Source: Pseudoscleropodium purum
Lineage: Eukaryota; Streptophyta; Bryopsida; Hypnales; Brachytheciaceae
NCBI GenBank assembly: GCA_963969395.1
Contig: OZ017800.1
Location: 15,532,479 to 15,596,478, forward strand
Length of the DNA: 64,000 nt
Direction: 5' to 3'
Under the pieces are notes generated by a model. That model was given only the letters and a program-made list of their open reading frames with translations, had not been told where the DNA came from and did not search any database. This document shows positions 12,001 to 22,949 of the stretch, one piece after another. The position numbers were made by a program, and so were the translations under genes. Every line of letters starts with the position of its first letter. The stretch's first letter is position 1.

Positions 12001-15000
12001 TTCAAAGAAACAAGAATCCAGTCCAGTCAGAGATTCAGTGCTCACAGTTAGCATATCTGAGGTAAGACTCCCATGATCGTGACTTTCTGCTGCTGAATAT
12101 TTCTTCGTTTATATAAACTGACAAATTTTTGGTGAAACTTGTCCCATTTTCAGTAGGAGTATAACTCACTAAGAAAATGTATTATTTGAATACCACATGA
12201 ATCAGTTTTTAAAGTTTTTGCTCTTAGGGTGAGTAAGATTGTGGCTAGGCTTTGTCAACTTCTCAGATGCTTAACATTTTCGTAATCATTAAATGGTGTA
12301 TATGTACTTGTGAGTTCAAGAATAGTCCTACATACTAACCGCAAAATCATTTGGGTACTTTATGATTGTGTATGAACTTTCATTTTCTAACCTTCAAGCA
12401 TCTTTTTTAGACAGTAGGAACCCATATTAGTACTCAAACTGAGCTTGTGAATTCTTCTGTGGTGGTCAGCCTTGTGCTGCTAAAGACACACAGGAGAGTC
12501 AACTAACTGACTCTACTTCGGTTAACAACCCTGGTATTCTACCAAGCGGTTCTGAATCGACCCCAAACCGAGTTAAGTCCCCTCGATTTCCAATATTAAA
12601 AGTTAGCCCTGGTTCTCTGCGAAAATCACCTGGCTCGTCTCCAAGGTTGAACTCGCCGAATAAAGTTTCACCATTAAGGGAGAATTGGCATGGCAAGGGA
12701 AGCCCTGGGCGCATGACTATCAAACTTAAAGACGTTAATAAAACTGCTAAGGTTTGTCTTTCTTTTCACTGCCTGTAGGGAATGAATGACCTGCTAAATG
12801 CACGCACATGTCAATCAGATGTGCATACAGCATGATACATTCTTAAGATTTATAGAGAATGTGCAATTTCAATGTGTCTAGAGGGGGTTGAGTGCACTAA
12901 CTTTGAGGAAATTAAAAAAACTAAAATTGTGTCGATGTAATGGCAGTGCAAATCTATGTAACTAACTGTATTTGTTTAAGATATTTTTTTGTTATGATTC
13001 ATTCATTCCTGGTGCAATTTCACTCATTTTCTTCTGTGTGTTTTTTCAGATTGATTGTGAGTTGAGCAAAAAGTTGGAATGGTGGGACGAGAAGCTGCGA
13101 AGTGAAGGACAGAAGCTTTGCAAAGAGCACAGTTTTACAACAGGCTTCTTGGAAGGGGGTGGGTCTCATAGTCTGGTTGATAGCTACGAGCTCAAGGTGA
13201 GCTTTACATGCATTTAGGATTCTAACCGGCTTTCAGTAAGATAAGCGTTCAATTACAGGAAGATATGCGATAAGTATACGGCTATTACTAAGTCGATCAT
13301 GGGAATAAAAAACATTTGTCATTGAAATCATAGGAAAGTTGTAAACTAATCTCTTGAAAAGTCTTAGAAGGACCTTTTAGTAGGTTCAAGTGATCATAGG
13401 GAAGGATCTCCATGAATTGAATCATGCTCTTTTAGCCTTGAGTTCCTCCAATCAATCTCTTCATGATATCTAAAATTCTTGAAACAATCTACTATGACTA
13501 AACTTGCTCCGCTAGCAAATACTAACAAGTGGCTAAGTTCCTTGAATTTTCTTAGTGCTAGAGGCTGAAAGAGCTTTGCGCAGCATTCCTAATGTGTCGG
13601 GTTTTAAATCCTTCGCTCTGCTTGGTGCTTTTAACCTATAGAACAAAAGATGTAACCGTGGCTTTTATTACGACCTTTTCAGGTGAGGTTGGAGCATATC
13701 TTGGAGCGGATGACAATGATTTCGAACGGAGCAGATACAGAGAAGCCGTCTTGTGTGATCTCTCCCAACTTGTACATAGGCAGCGCCTTAGCAGCCAGGT
13801 CTGACCCTTACCAAACTTTCAAACTTGCATGCATTTGGAAGCTCTGTTTTACTATCTCGAAAGATCCCTATTAGATTCACAAAGTTATTAATGGTACACT
13901 AATGTTAATTTTATAAATCGTGAATGTTTTAATAGATCAATATTAATAGAATATTAGTAGATTATTAATTATACGTTAATACTAATAGAGCATTAATACA
14001 TAACATCATATAACAGAATAACATGATCCCCAAAACACTATTGAAAACCCAATATACTATAGGCTTTAAGAATAGGAATCATCTTTTGTTTGAGCCAGGG
14101 AGTTTGGCCACTTCATCCTTTGAGAGAGCAGTCTTTCTTGGATACTTGAACTCTCTTCAAGTTAAAAGGAACTCTTCTACAACAAGCGAATAATATTATG
14201 CATAATATAACGTTAGATCAACATTAATAGAACATTAATCCAGTATTAAGATTATGTCAAATTCATTTCAAGTTATTGTTGAGTTATTAGTTTCCAGTAT
14301 ATTATCAGGTTCATGCCAAGGACACTATCATCGCACTATCATTAACACAGTTATTAACGTAAGATAATATCTCAATTAAAAGGGTCCTTTGTAAAGTAGG
14401 TCATATATTCCTTGATTTATGAGTTACTGCACCAAGTTGACCTTGTTGTTACTTTAAAATACAACATGATTGTTATTTTCTTGCCAGACCTATGAGTTTT
14501 ACATCCTAATTGTGGAATTGGTATGGCTTTGGTCCCTGGAAACTAATTTGCAAGATGAGGTTCAACTATTGAAGTGCATGAAGTTGTGACCAATCTTGCC
14601 TTAATACGATATTTAATATTACATGATATTGCTGCAGGTCAATTCACACGCTCCAACACTTGGGTATTACTCACATCTTGTGTCTTTGCCCCTCTGACCT
14701 TGTGGATGCAAATGTGGGTGACTTTCCAGATTTGTTCACCTACAAGAATCTTGCGGTACAATTTACATTTATTATTTATTTCCTTTCAAGTTTACGTTGG
14801 TTCTCCTTTAGTTCAGTTCTTTTTTATTATAATTAAAATTAAAATTAAAATCTAGACATTTTCAAGAGCTTTTAGACAACATTATCTAGAGAGTCTTTTG
14901 TACCGTTACTTTGACCATGGGGAGATCTCACGAACCATAAATCATTTTGCATTTATAAATTCACAGATCATAGTCGGAGTGTAGTCGGAGTTTGGACACC

Positions 15001-16081
15001 CAGGCAAGATTTTGCAAGATTTGACAAATTATTGCTGGGATTGATGAGGTGCAGGTGAGGGATGTGGAGGATGAAAACATAGCAGCCCATTTTGAGGATG
15101 CGTGTTCTTTCATAGAACAGGCTGAAAAAGAGGGGAAGACCATTTTGGTGCACTGTTTTGAAGGCAAAAGCCGAAGTGCTGCTGTCGTGCTGGCCTACCT
15201 CATGCTTCGCAAGTAAGGCCCAGTTAGATGGTTGAATTCAGCCGATGGAAAAACGTGTGCTGAATTATAAAGCTGTCAAAAGCTTCTTGAAGTGGTTAGA
15301 GGCAGAATTTTTGCAAGTATTAAACCAACAAGCTAGGCTTAGCTTAGCTGCATTATTCACGAATTAGCCATGTCAATTGCATTGGTCTATAATGTTATGA
15401 ACTTCTAAGATAGTCAGACGATACAGAAGAAGAATTTTAACATTACTGACTTATTTTGGTGGGATATGAATTTGGTGCATCAAGGAATTTTAGTCTTGCA
15501 CAAGCATGGTCATTATTAAAAACTGCTCATCAACGTACCCAGCCAAATGATGGCTTTATGAAGGTATGTCTTCCCCACCACACTATTACTTAAGATTTCA
15601 CTTTTCATGTTATAACCTGAAGTGCCCAGTTTTACAATAGAAAGTCCTCTTCGGAGCCAATAGTCGATTACAGTAACTTTCCAAAAAAAATTTGTGTAGT
15701 TACAAAAGGTCAGGTTCGCTATTTCTTCATTCTATGGGTGCATTTTGTTACCGTTGTTGAAGCTTTCTAAATGATTTATTCCAACTCCAGTAGATATGAA
15801 AGGAAGCCGTTTTTGACTATTTGGGCATTTAGCGGTTAATTGTGCTATCATTAGTACAGGGGGGAAAATTGATGATTTTCTGTGGGTGGCAGACGCTGGT
15901 GGAGCTGGATAGAAAGTTACATGGAAAAGCATCAATGAGTTTTCTAAAGCGCAGGCCTGTTGGCCAGAACTGTCCCATATGTAATAAGCTGGCTGGCTTA
16001 AGCCTGGTTGCTGTCAATCAGCATATTAGGAGGGTACATCCTGGAGTTTCACTTCCATTGTCCCCTCCACCAAATATTTAG
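6075..16081 (+). CDS. PHS1: PHS1-like dual-specificity phosphatase with atypical kinase domain
   Basis: Fifteen coding exons give ~949 residues: 6075-6098, 6552-6695, 7572-7955, 8845-9045, 9690-9850, 10371-10516, 10694-10917, 11585-12061, 12470-12751, 13050-13196, 13683-13798, 14638-14755, 15055-15212, 15485-15563, 15893-16081. All junctions are GT-AG and in phase. Residues ~185-400 match the actin-fragmin-kinase-like domain of plant PROPYZAMIDE HYPERSENSITIVE 1: probable ATP-binding Lys224, a RNEDR motif with Asp346, and GNPGNLL with Asn361. A conserved VAIDSGV..RRPP segment follows. The phosphatase domain (~731-887) carries the signature HCFEGKSRS with catalytic Cys842 and likely general-acid Asp811/814. 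The tail has a CPIC...HIRRVH zinc finger (Cys914, Cys917, His931, His936). In Arabidopsis, PHS1 acts on cortical microtubules; its kinase half phosphorylates alpha-tubulin under osmotic stress and the phosphatase half restrains it. Similar length in Arabidopsis (~930 aa) supports the model. The 8-codon first exon is the least certain part. Confidence 0.93.
7431..7456. repeat. (TG)n microsatellite in PHS1-like intron 2
   Basis: An uninterrupted run of about 12 TG dinucleotides lies in the intron between the second and third coding exons. It is probably length-polymorphic and could serve as a marker. Confidence 0.9.
8205..8345. repeat. CCTCTCCATGA-type short repeats in PHS1-like intron 3
   Basis: Variants of CCTCTCCATGA and its complement TCATGGAGAGG occur four times within ~130 bp. 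A related piece, with GGACCTTTTAG and GGATCTCCATGAATTG, is in a later intron near 13370-13430. The arrangement suggests a small palindromic insertion relic. Confidence 0.45.
13900..14370. repeat. ATTAATAGA-type AT-rich repeats in PHS1-like intron 11
   Basis: The words ATCAATATTAATAGAATATTA and ATCAACATTAATAGAACATT, with related spacings, recur around 13935-14010 and 14210-14260. They form a diverged, partly palindromic repeat within an 839-bp intron, the longest downstream intron of the gene. No ends or coding capacity are evident. Confidence 0.5.
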
Positions 16082-16900
16082 ACCCTCCTTGCCTAACTAT
16101 CAACTTCTGTTGAAGGGAGTTGGTACTCTTTGATCTTGATAAGGAGAGAAACTTACTATTGGAGAAGAGATTCTGTGTTGTGTACATTACTTCAGGCCAT
16201 GAGAAAGGAAAAGAGGGCGGCAATGACCTCCAAGGGAGGCCACTCTTGTAATTATTATAATCAGGTGATACACTTCTCCAATTTGCAATGATGCAAAGTT
16301 TATGATGCCACCTAAAATTAGCATTAGGTGGTGGATTTAGAACATACCTAGAATATTCCAAATGTTTACAGAATATTCTTTGAGATACTTTGAGTATTAT
16401 GTTTATTTTATAGTTCATACGGTACTCAGAAATACTCTTTTTCCGTTCTCATGTGGGATCGAAATTGACAAGGGATGACCTTGGATTGAGCCTTCAATGT
16501 TATGGCTGGAATTTAAGTTTGAATAAAGGTGACCAGGGTTAAGGTGACGACCATTATTACTGCCACTCTGTCCTCTTCCAAGTGTTACTCTCTCTACATT
16601 TCATTTTTGCTCAGTTATAGCATGGTCAGAACAGATGGCCATTCTCTTGTGCTTCACTTTATTTAGTTTTGTTCCATGGTCATATTGAGTACATAGAACT
16701 ACAGTATATTTTGCAGGAGTCCAATTGTGTTTCATATTGTGACCTCAATCAATATTTTAGCTTTGGGAAATGATGCAACAGATGCAGCTGCGGCTGTTAC
16801 CGAGAGTATAATTTCCTTGCGCAGGCACGTTGAGAAGGTTTGAGAGAGCATTACTTGAATGTTCATCGATGCACAACATTCCCCTGGAGTAGTTTTAGGG
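16082..16900 (+). other. 3' flank of the PHS1-like gene
   Basis: This is probable 3'UTR and downstream sequence. It is unique in composition compared with the repeats that begin after ~17 kb. It contains a coding-like stretch at 16759-16842 (see findings). No polyadenylation site could be fixed. Confidence 0.45.
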
Positions 16901-18614
16901 CAAATCTTCTTGAGCATTGGTAAACGAAAAAATGATGGAGTGCTTCACACTTTCATTATGCATGTATTGAAGCACTCATTATCAAGGTGGGTACCCAATA
17001 ACCTTGAACTTCAAAGTCTTGGGATGATAGGAGTGCACCAAACTCTACATACATTTTGAAACAAGTTGAAATAATGTTATTTTCAATAAATAAAATTTCA
17101 AACAATTTTTCCAACAAGATCATTTAGGGGTGGAGGGAGTATAACTTTGTCTATGTAGAAATATTTGGTTCATTCCATTTAGATAAGTGATGTGAAAGTT
17201 ATGATGTTTCTTGTTTTGCACGCAATCTTAGCAAATTTTTGAGAAAATAATATTCTCAATGCATTTTTTAACTCTATTTTAACAATTTTTCAGTAAAAAA
17301 AATTGCACATGGTTTAGTTTGCTTTTTAGAACAATCTCACCATTGAAATTAGTGTGTTTCAATTCCATCTTAAAGCTATCAATAATTTAGTTTTTCCTTC
17401 TAGCTCATAACTACTTTGACTTACCAATTTTTTAAAGAATAAAAATTATAGGAGGGGGGAGGGGTGGAATAATTTTTTTCAAACTCTCATCTCAATTCTT
17501 TCACATAAAAAAAATGTAATTCATAATTTGTAGTCCAAAAATTTTAAGTTAAGAATATTCAAAGCCTTATAATCTAGTCAACCAAAGAGCAAAAAAACTT
17601 GTTTTCTTGACTTTAAATGTTTATATCTTGTAATTGATAGTCACTGTTTATAAAATTTCTCCCATACATTTTCAAACTAGTCTAGTCCAAGATTATACTT
17701 TTGGATATGCAAAAGAACAAATGTTGGAAATTGTCTATATCTCAAGGAATAAAAAATGTTTAAATTTTTTGTTAAGTTTATTGAAAATGGCAATTTTGAG
17801 TGCTTTTTTACAAAACCATAGTATTGAAACTTTAGGAGTTAAGCCCTGAAGTTGCTTGAAAGCCTTTTTTAAGCTTCTTGAAGTTTGCTTCAAATTGAAT
17901 AAATTGTTTAGAATTTGGTAAGTTTCATTACTTTTATAAAAAATTGGAATCATGAACTAGATACGTTGTGGATCACTTGAGAAAAATAAACACAATGACA
18001 TTATATATGGATTCAAAGATTATTATGTTTGATCACAAACGAGGGAAAAATTTGCAAGTGAATTCAAGTCTTTCAATCCTACATGTCAAATCTAAAATTG
18101 ATCTAAGGGAAAATATATAAATATAAAAAATATGTCATGTCTAACCATAATTAATTTAGAGCTTTTCAAATTTTCTTATTTACAGTTTTCTTAAATGAAT
18201 TTTGAATGTGATTTTTTCATCAATTTTAAATGTATTTGAGATTCATCACCAAGAACCTCTAACACTTAGAAATCAAGATTTGCAAAGAACATCCAAAATC
18301 TTGAACAAAATCTTCAATACTAAATCCATAAAAAAAAAAATTATTTAATTTTTATGCTAAAAATAGAATTTAAAGGATATTACATTCAAGACATTGTAAA
18401 AGAAAATACTAAAAAATCTATTATGATAAGATTTTATTTAACATGTGAAAGTTCAATGGCTATCAAAATATAGTGCCCTTAACAATTAGGGGTTTTAAAA
18501 GGTGAATTTTCTAATTTTCTAATTTATAAAAACTTTGATTCAATATGTTTTAGGGTATTGTTGTAGTATGAGTAGTTGCATTCTGGATTCAAATAGAAAG
18601 CTTTATGCATGAAA

Positions 18615-18955
18615 GAGTACAAAAATGACAAATTTTGTTAAAATGACAGTATTCCGTTAATTTGGCATTTTTCCCAATTCCAATCACACAATTTGAAGTG
18701 TTTTTTTTATACTAGAATCTATCTTTGTAGTTTGTACTAGATTTTTGAAATCTACAAGCCTCCTAGATATCTAAAATTTATATTACTCTTAGATTTCTTA
18801 GATTGCTCGATTTGATATCTATGTTGGTCCTAGATTTCTGAAATCTAAAATAGATTAAGATGTTAGCAATGTATACTTGTCTTAGATGTCAAGATGTGAA
18901 ATGGCATTTGGAATACTGCCACTGTAATGGAATTCGCCATAAAAGCTTTGTTTCA
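18615..18955. mobile_element. Diverged MITE of the GGCAATTTCGTTAAAATGG family
   Basis: The left side has AATTTTGTTAAAATGACAGT and the right side has GAAATGGCATTTGGAATACTGCC. These resemble the ends and interior of the well-preserved element at 22701-22942. The precise ends are blurred. Confidence 0.4.
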
Positions 18956-19489
18956 TGGCGTTTAAACATGCAATGTAAAAGTAATGTAAAGGATACTTAT
19001 TTTTAATTTATAAAAACTTTGAAATTCAATAACTTTCAAACCATAGGTCCAAATGCCACAAAACAAACTTTGTGCACCCATCCTCATGGAAAACCTTCCA
19101 ACATAGTCTGCTTATAAAGTAGCTAGTTAAGAGCTAGTTGCCTTTGTAAGGAAGCTAAACTCCTCAAGACAATTTTCAAAAAAAATTTAGAAGAAAAAAA
19201 AATGGAAATGGCATCTCATCCAAGCTATTTCATATTTTTTGGACCTTTGAGGAATTAGTTACAAATTTTTGAAGTTAAAATGCAATGATCACTAAAAACA
19301 TCCACCTCCTGAAATGTATACTTTTGGTAAATTGAAGAAAGCAAAATGTACCTTTGTGACACTATTGCTTTTAGAGCATGGGTGCATTTAGAGCAAACTA
19401 CTATATGTATATAGCCGAAGGACCCATTGATTTTTGAAGGATTCATCATATCCGACAAACAAAATAAATAAAACAAACAAAACAAACAC

Positions 19490-19690
19490 TTAACCCTATA
19501 AGGTTGCCATGGACACTAAATGTTTAATGGATGATGAAGAATTCCTCTTTACAAGACAAAAGTGTAACTATTCATCCTCCTTATTTAACTTCTAGTGAAT
19601 ACTTTTCCATTTTTTTAAGCGATTGATTCCCACAATATTAGAAAATGATGATTTCAATGGAGACCAACCCATCTTTACAGAGTTTATTTA
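19490..19690 (+). repeat. Dispersed repeat family R2, copy 2
   Basis: This is the second copy of the repeat at 4515-4745, in the same orientation. It has the same order of landmarks (GACACTAAATGTTTAATGGATGATG, then TTAGAAAATGATGATTTC, then CCCATCTTTACAG). Confidence 0.6.
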
Positions 19691-19887
19691 AGGTATAAGA
19701 TTTCTTTTTTGCAAAAATTAGTTTCAAAATCAGACAATTTCTTTAATATTCCTGTTTGCCAAATCTGCACACCATGCAATTCACAAATTTCTTATCCACA
19801 GGCACTTCATATTCAATTCCCAATGTAAAAAATGAACATAAAAGGTAAATAGGCTTTCACCAATCGTTAAACCATGTATGGAATATG

Positions 19888-20098
19888 AACATTTTGCACA
19901 CTGGGGTTTCAATATAAATCTGCTGTGCTCCATTCTATTTACGTTAGAACCTAAACCCCATGTGTACATTTTACATACTGGGGATTTATTCTCTGCTCCA
20001 TTCTATTTATGTTGGATCATTTATCCGACGTGTACATTTCAAGCACTGGAGATTTAATATGAGGCTACTGTGATTCATTCTATTTATGCATAATTCCT
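19888..20098. repeat. Three-unit imperfect tandem repeat (65-78 bp units)
   Basis: Units begin near 19890, 19966 and 20035. Each starts with a CATTT..CACTGG/CATACTGG block, contains CATTCTATTTA(C/T)G, and the first two end with ATGTGTA/ACGTGTA. Unit length falls from about 76 to 64 bp. The array lies ~450 bp beyond the rubredoxin stop codon. No function is evident. Confidence 0.7.
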
Positions 20099-20543
20099 TT
20101 TGCATTATCTCATAAGTAACAATCTCTTAATATTCTCACAAATCCTTCCATCACATAGAAAAATTCTCACAATTTTCAAAACAGCACAAGACAAGACAGA
20201 TAGACAAATATATCAAATCCAAACGCATGCCTTCGTACACCAGCCGAAGTAAAATCATATTGTCCTCAATTTTATTGCAACTCGGAGATAGTCAATATTG
20301 TACAGACTGAAGATCAAGACTTCGGTGACAAAACCGAACAACAAAAGATCGAACGCGCGCCACTAACTCGATCATCCACATCAGATGATGCAGATTGATT
20401 GATCATATACAGTTAATCCCGAAATGAAATCACACCACTCGTTAATTAGTATACACCGAACACAATCATTCGCTTTGACACAACGTCACTAGCTATTGTA
20501 CATGAATTGTAAAAATTCACTACAACTGAATTCGTTAATTGCT

Positions 20544-21960
20544 CTAGTTCTGAGGATCCTCCTGAGTGGTGTCCAACACCTCGCCCACAGAGGCGTTCGC
20601 CAGCATGAAGCGCGCCTTGGGAGCCGAACACTCTGCAAAAAATCAAACCCAAAATTAATCCGTCTTCCCATCAGAGCAACTAATTCATGTACAATCACGT
20701 CCACAGTCACATCCACACCAAACTCTGTCTTTAGGCTGAAATGAACAGTGAGAGCTAGATGGAGAAGGCATACACACAATTAATGAAGTTGTCAACAGTA
20801 GAATTTGAAAAGTTTGGCAACGTTTTTGGCTACAGCTACATCTAATGAAGTTGTCAATACTAGTAGAATTTGGAGAATTTAGTAACGTTTTTCATTAGCT
20901 ACATCTTGAGCTAGCAACTTCGAAGGTGGAAAATTGAAGCTTACGGGGGCAGTTGTAATCCTCTTCGACTTCCTCGAAGGGCTTCTCGTCTGCGTACACG
21001 TATCCGCAGTCCTGGCAGATGTAAGCCATACGCTCGTTCACGGGAGCTTTCGAGCCCTGCTCCAGAGGCGCGCTCTGCGTCACCACGCCAAGAGGAGCCT
21101 CCGAGCCGCTCATGCCCGCTGGAGTTGTGGGGGGGCTGGAGGTGTTGCCTCGGCCTGCGGGGCCGGGCTCGGTTTTGCTGCTGTCGGCGCGCACTACCAT
21201 CAGGGACACCCGCTTGAAAGCCACGGCGCCTGAACAAAATCACCAATGCACATGCCCATTTCTATCAGCTCGATCGGTCGGAACTCACAACATTCAAGCA
21301 ACCCTGCTCATTGCAATCACGATATTTTCGTACGTACAGGGAAGGCGCGCAAGCATGTTGTTTGAAAATCTGGGTTCACTCACTCAGCTGACCTTCACCG
21401 CTTCCCAGACAGACATGCTACGAGCTCACAGACCCCTAACCTCGCTGTCAAACCGAAAAATTGATGGATATTTCCACCATTTCGGTAAGCTAAAGAATAC
21501 TCTCTCTACAACAGTTGAGCATACACATTCAACACCCAAAAACGGTTAAAAACGCCCACAAGAACGACACATTCACTGACGAGACCGATGATGTTACAAA
21601 TCCTTCGACTATAGGCAACGGGCCATGTAATCCCATGGTTAACTAGACCCCTGTACGTCACGACTCACGACCCATGCAATTACGGCAGTCCATGTCTTAA
21701 TTAAACCCCAGGCATGCACTCGTCCCCAACATTATTTTCACAAACACTTGATTAGTTCCGAACCCAAGTCCAAATTAATGTCGATCCCAAACGCCAATCA
21801 ATTAACATGCCCAACCAACTATCCCTGAGATATATATCGATGGTCACGTACCATTGCTGAACCTGACGCTGGTTCCCGAGTTCGCCTGCCTCAAGCTCGG
21901 GATGCTCGCAACAACGGGCGCAGCCACCACCTGGGTTCGCACATTCATCGCCAACGCCAT
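20544..21960 (-). CDS. Plastid-targeted rubredoxin-like protein
   Basis: Three exons on the minus strand (21852-21960, 20945-21229, 20544-20632) join in phase to 160 residues, with GT-AG introns of 622 and 312 bp. Residues 1-50 lack acidic residues, are rich in Ala, Val, Ser and Arg, and end in VVRA, typical of a chloroplast transit peptide. After a Pro/Gly/Ser linker, residues 105-140 form a rubredoxin domain: CQDCGY at 108-113 and CPQCSAPK at 130-137 give the four Cys that bind one iron. The spacing between the two CxxC pairs (18 residues) is short, as in plant and cyanobacterial rubredoxin-like proteins. No C-terminal membrane helix is seen, unlike ENH1 or RBD1/RubA-type rubredoxins, so a soluble stromal electron carrier resembling the short At5g51010 type is more likely. 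The exact partner is unknown. Confidence 0.9.
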
Positions 21961-22620
21961 TGTAATCGAACTTCCACAAACCTTCGAAGAGCTAGCTTAA
22001 TCAGGTCGAGAGATCGAAATGAGATCGATTGAAGGAGCTGTAGGTTGGATAGAGAGCTACACTGATGAGAATTGAATCGAAGTCCTGGATGTTTGAGATT
22101 GAGAATGGCCGGAGCGGTGATGATAATTATAGGCTTCCCATGGGAGTGACAGCAGCCGTGGATGGAACTGAAGGCGGATGGGCACACAACGTGTCTGGCG
22201 CTTCCGGGGGGTGCAGTGCCAAGTGGCGAGGGCCGTGCGCGCTGGACGCTTTGGGAGCATGCCAGACACGTTCGCTGGACTGGGAGTCAGTGCACGGAGC
22301 GCCACCCAACTTTCAATTCGGCCGTAGCTTATTAGCTTTCCTGATCTGCTGACTTGCTCAGCTTGGGCTGGGGGAAGTGGAGTTCGCATTGGGAAGAGTT
22401 CGCAGCCGCTCGATGGATGGCAGATGGGCGCACATGGCTGCAGCTCACGTCGGTTTAAGGACCAGGCCTGCATGCGCTTCTCGGCCACACGTACAGGCGG
22501 GACTCATCCGGAACGGAACGACAGTGTTCTTTGGGAGAAGGAGACCGTCCCTGTTGACTTCCTTCAATACTCATGTGATACTTGGCAATATTTGGTGCTA
22601 TCTATATATTAAAACTAGAA
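21961..22620 (-). promoter_or_regulatory. Upstream region of the rubredoxin gene
   Basis: This ~650 bp stretch is markedly GC-richer and more unique than the flanking AT-rich DNA, as expected for a promoter and 5'UTR of the minus-strand gene. Several overlapping open frames on both strands reflect the GC content. None has a recognisable domain. No clear TATA box was identified. Confidence 0.5.
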
Positions 22621-22700
22621 GATATTGAGGTAGAATTTGGCTATTTATTGATCTTAAAATGTAACAATATTCTTGCTATTTTGATTTTTTTTAGAATATG

Positions 22701-22942
22701 GGCAATTTCGTTAAAATGGCAGTTTTAGGGTGAAATGGCATTTCATTAAAATGACATTCCATTGAAATGGCATTTCATTGGTGGGCCCCATTATACAACC
22801 GCTCTTCAAAACTTGCATACAACACCAAAAAACCACCTGTACAAATGGCATTTGGAATACTACCATTGTACAAATGGCGGTTTGGAATCTCTCGTGAGCA
22901 TACAAATCACATCCAAAATACCGCCATTTTAACGAAATTGCC
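22701..22942. mobile_element. MITE with GGCAATTTCGTTAAAATGGC inverted ends
   Basis: The left end reads GGCAATTTCGTTAAAATGGC. The right end is its inverted match with one mismatch in the first ~20 bases (GCCATTTTAACGAAATTGCC). TATG flanks both sides (22697-22700 and 22943-22946), consistent with a 3-4 bp target duplication. At 242 bp there is no coding capacity. GG...CC termini and a short target site would fit a PIF/Harbinger-type MITE, but the superfamily is inferred. Confidence 0.8.
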
Positions 22943-22949
22943 TATGAAT

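Larger units (their letters stand above)
16900..19890. other. AT-rich intergenic DNA, no gene
   Basis: The sequence is strongly AT-rich with only short, non-conserved open frames. It contains one probable MITE (18.6-18.95 kb) and one R2 repeat (19.49-19.69 kb). Nothing else could be supported. Confidence 0.6.

Noticed and set aside
20934..21246. Open frames of ~100 codons in other frames over the rubredoxin exon
   Set aside because: They are shadows of the GC-rich second exon, whose frame carries the rubredoxin Cys motif.
22057..22488. 143-codon minus-strand open frame upstream of the rubredoxin gene
   Set aside because: It lies in a GC-rich promoter-like region, overlaps several other open frames and shows no recognisable domain.
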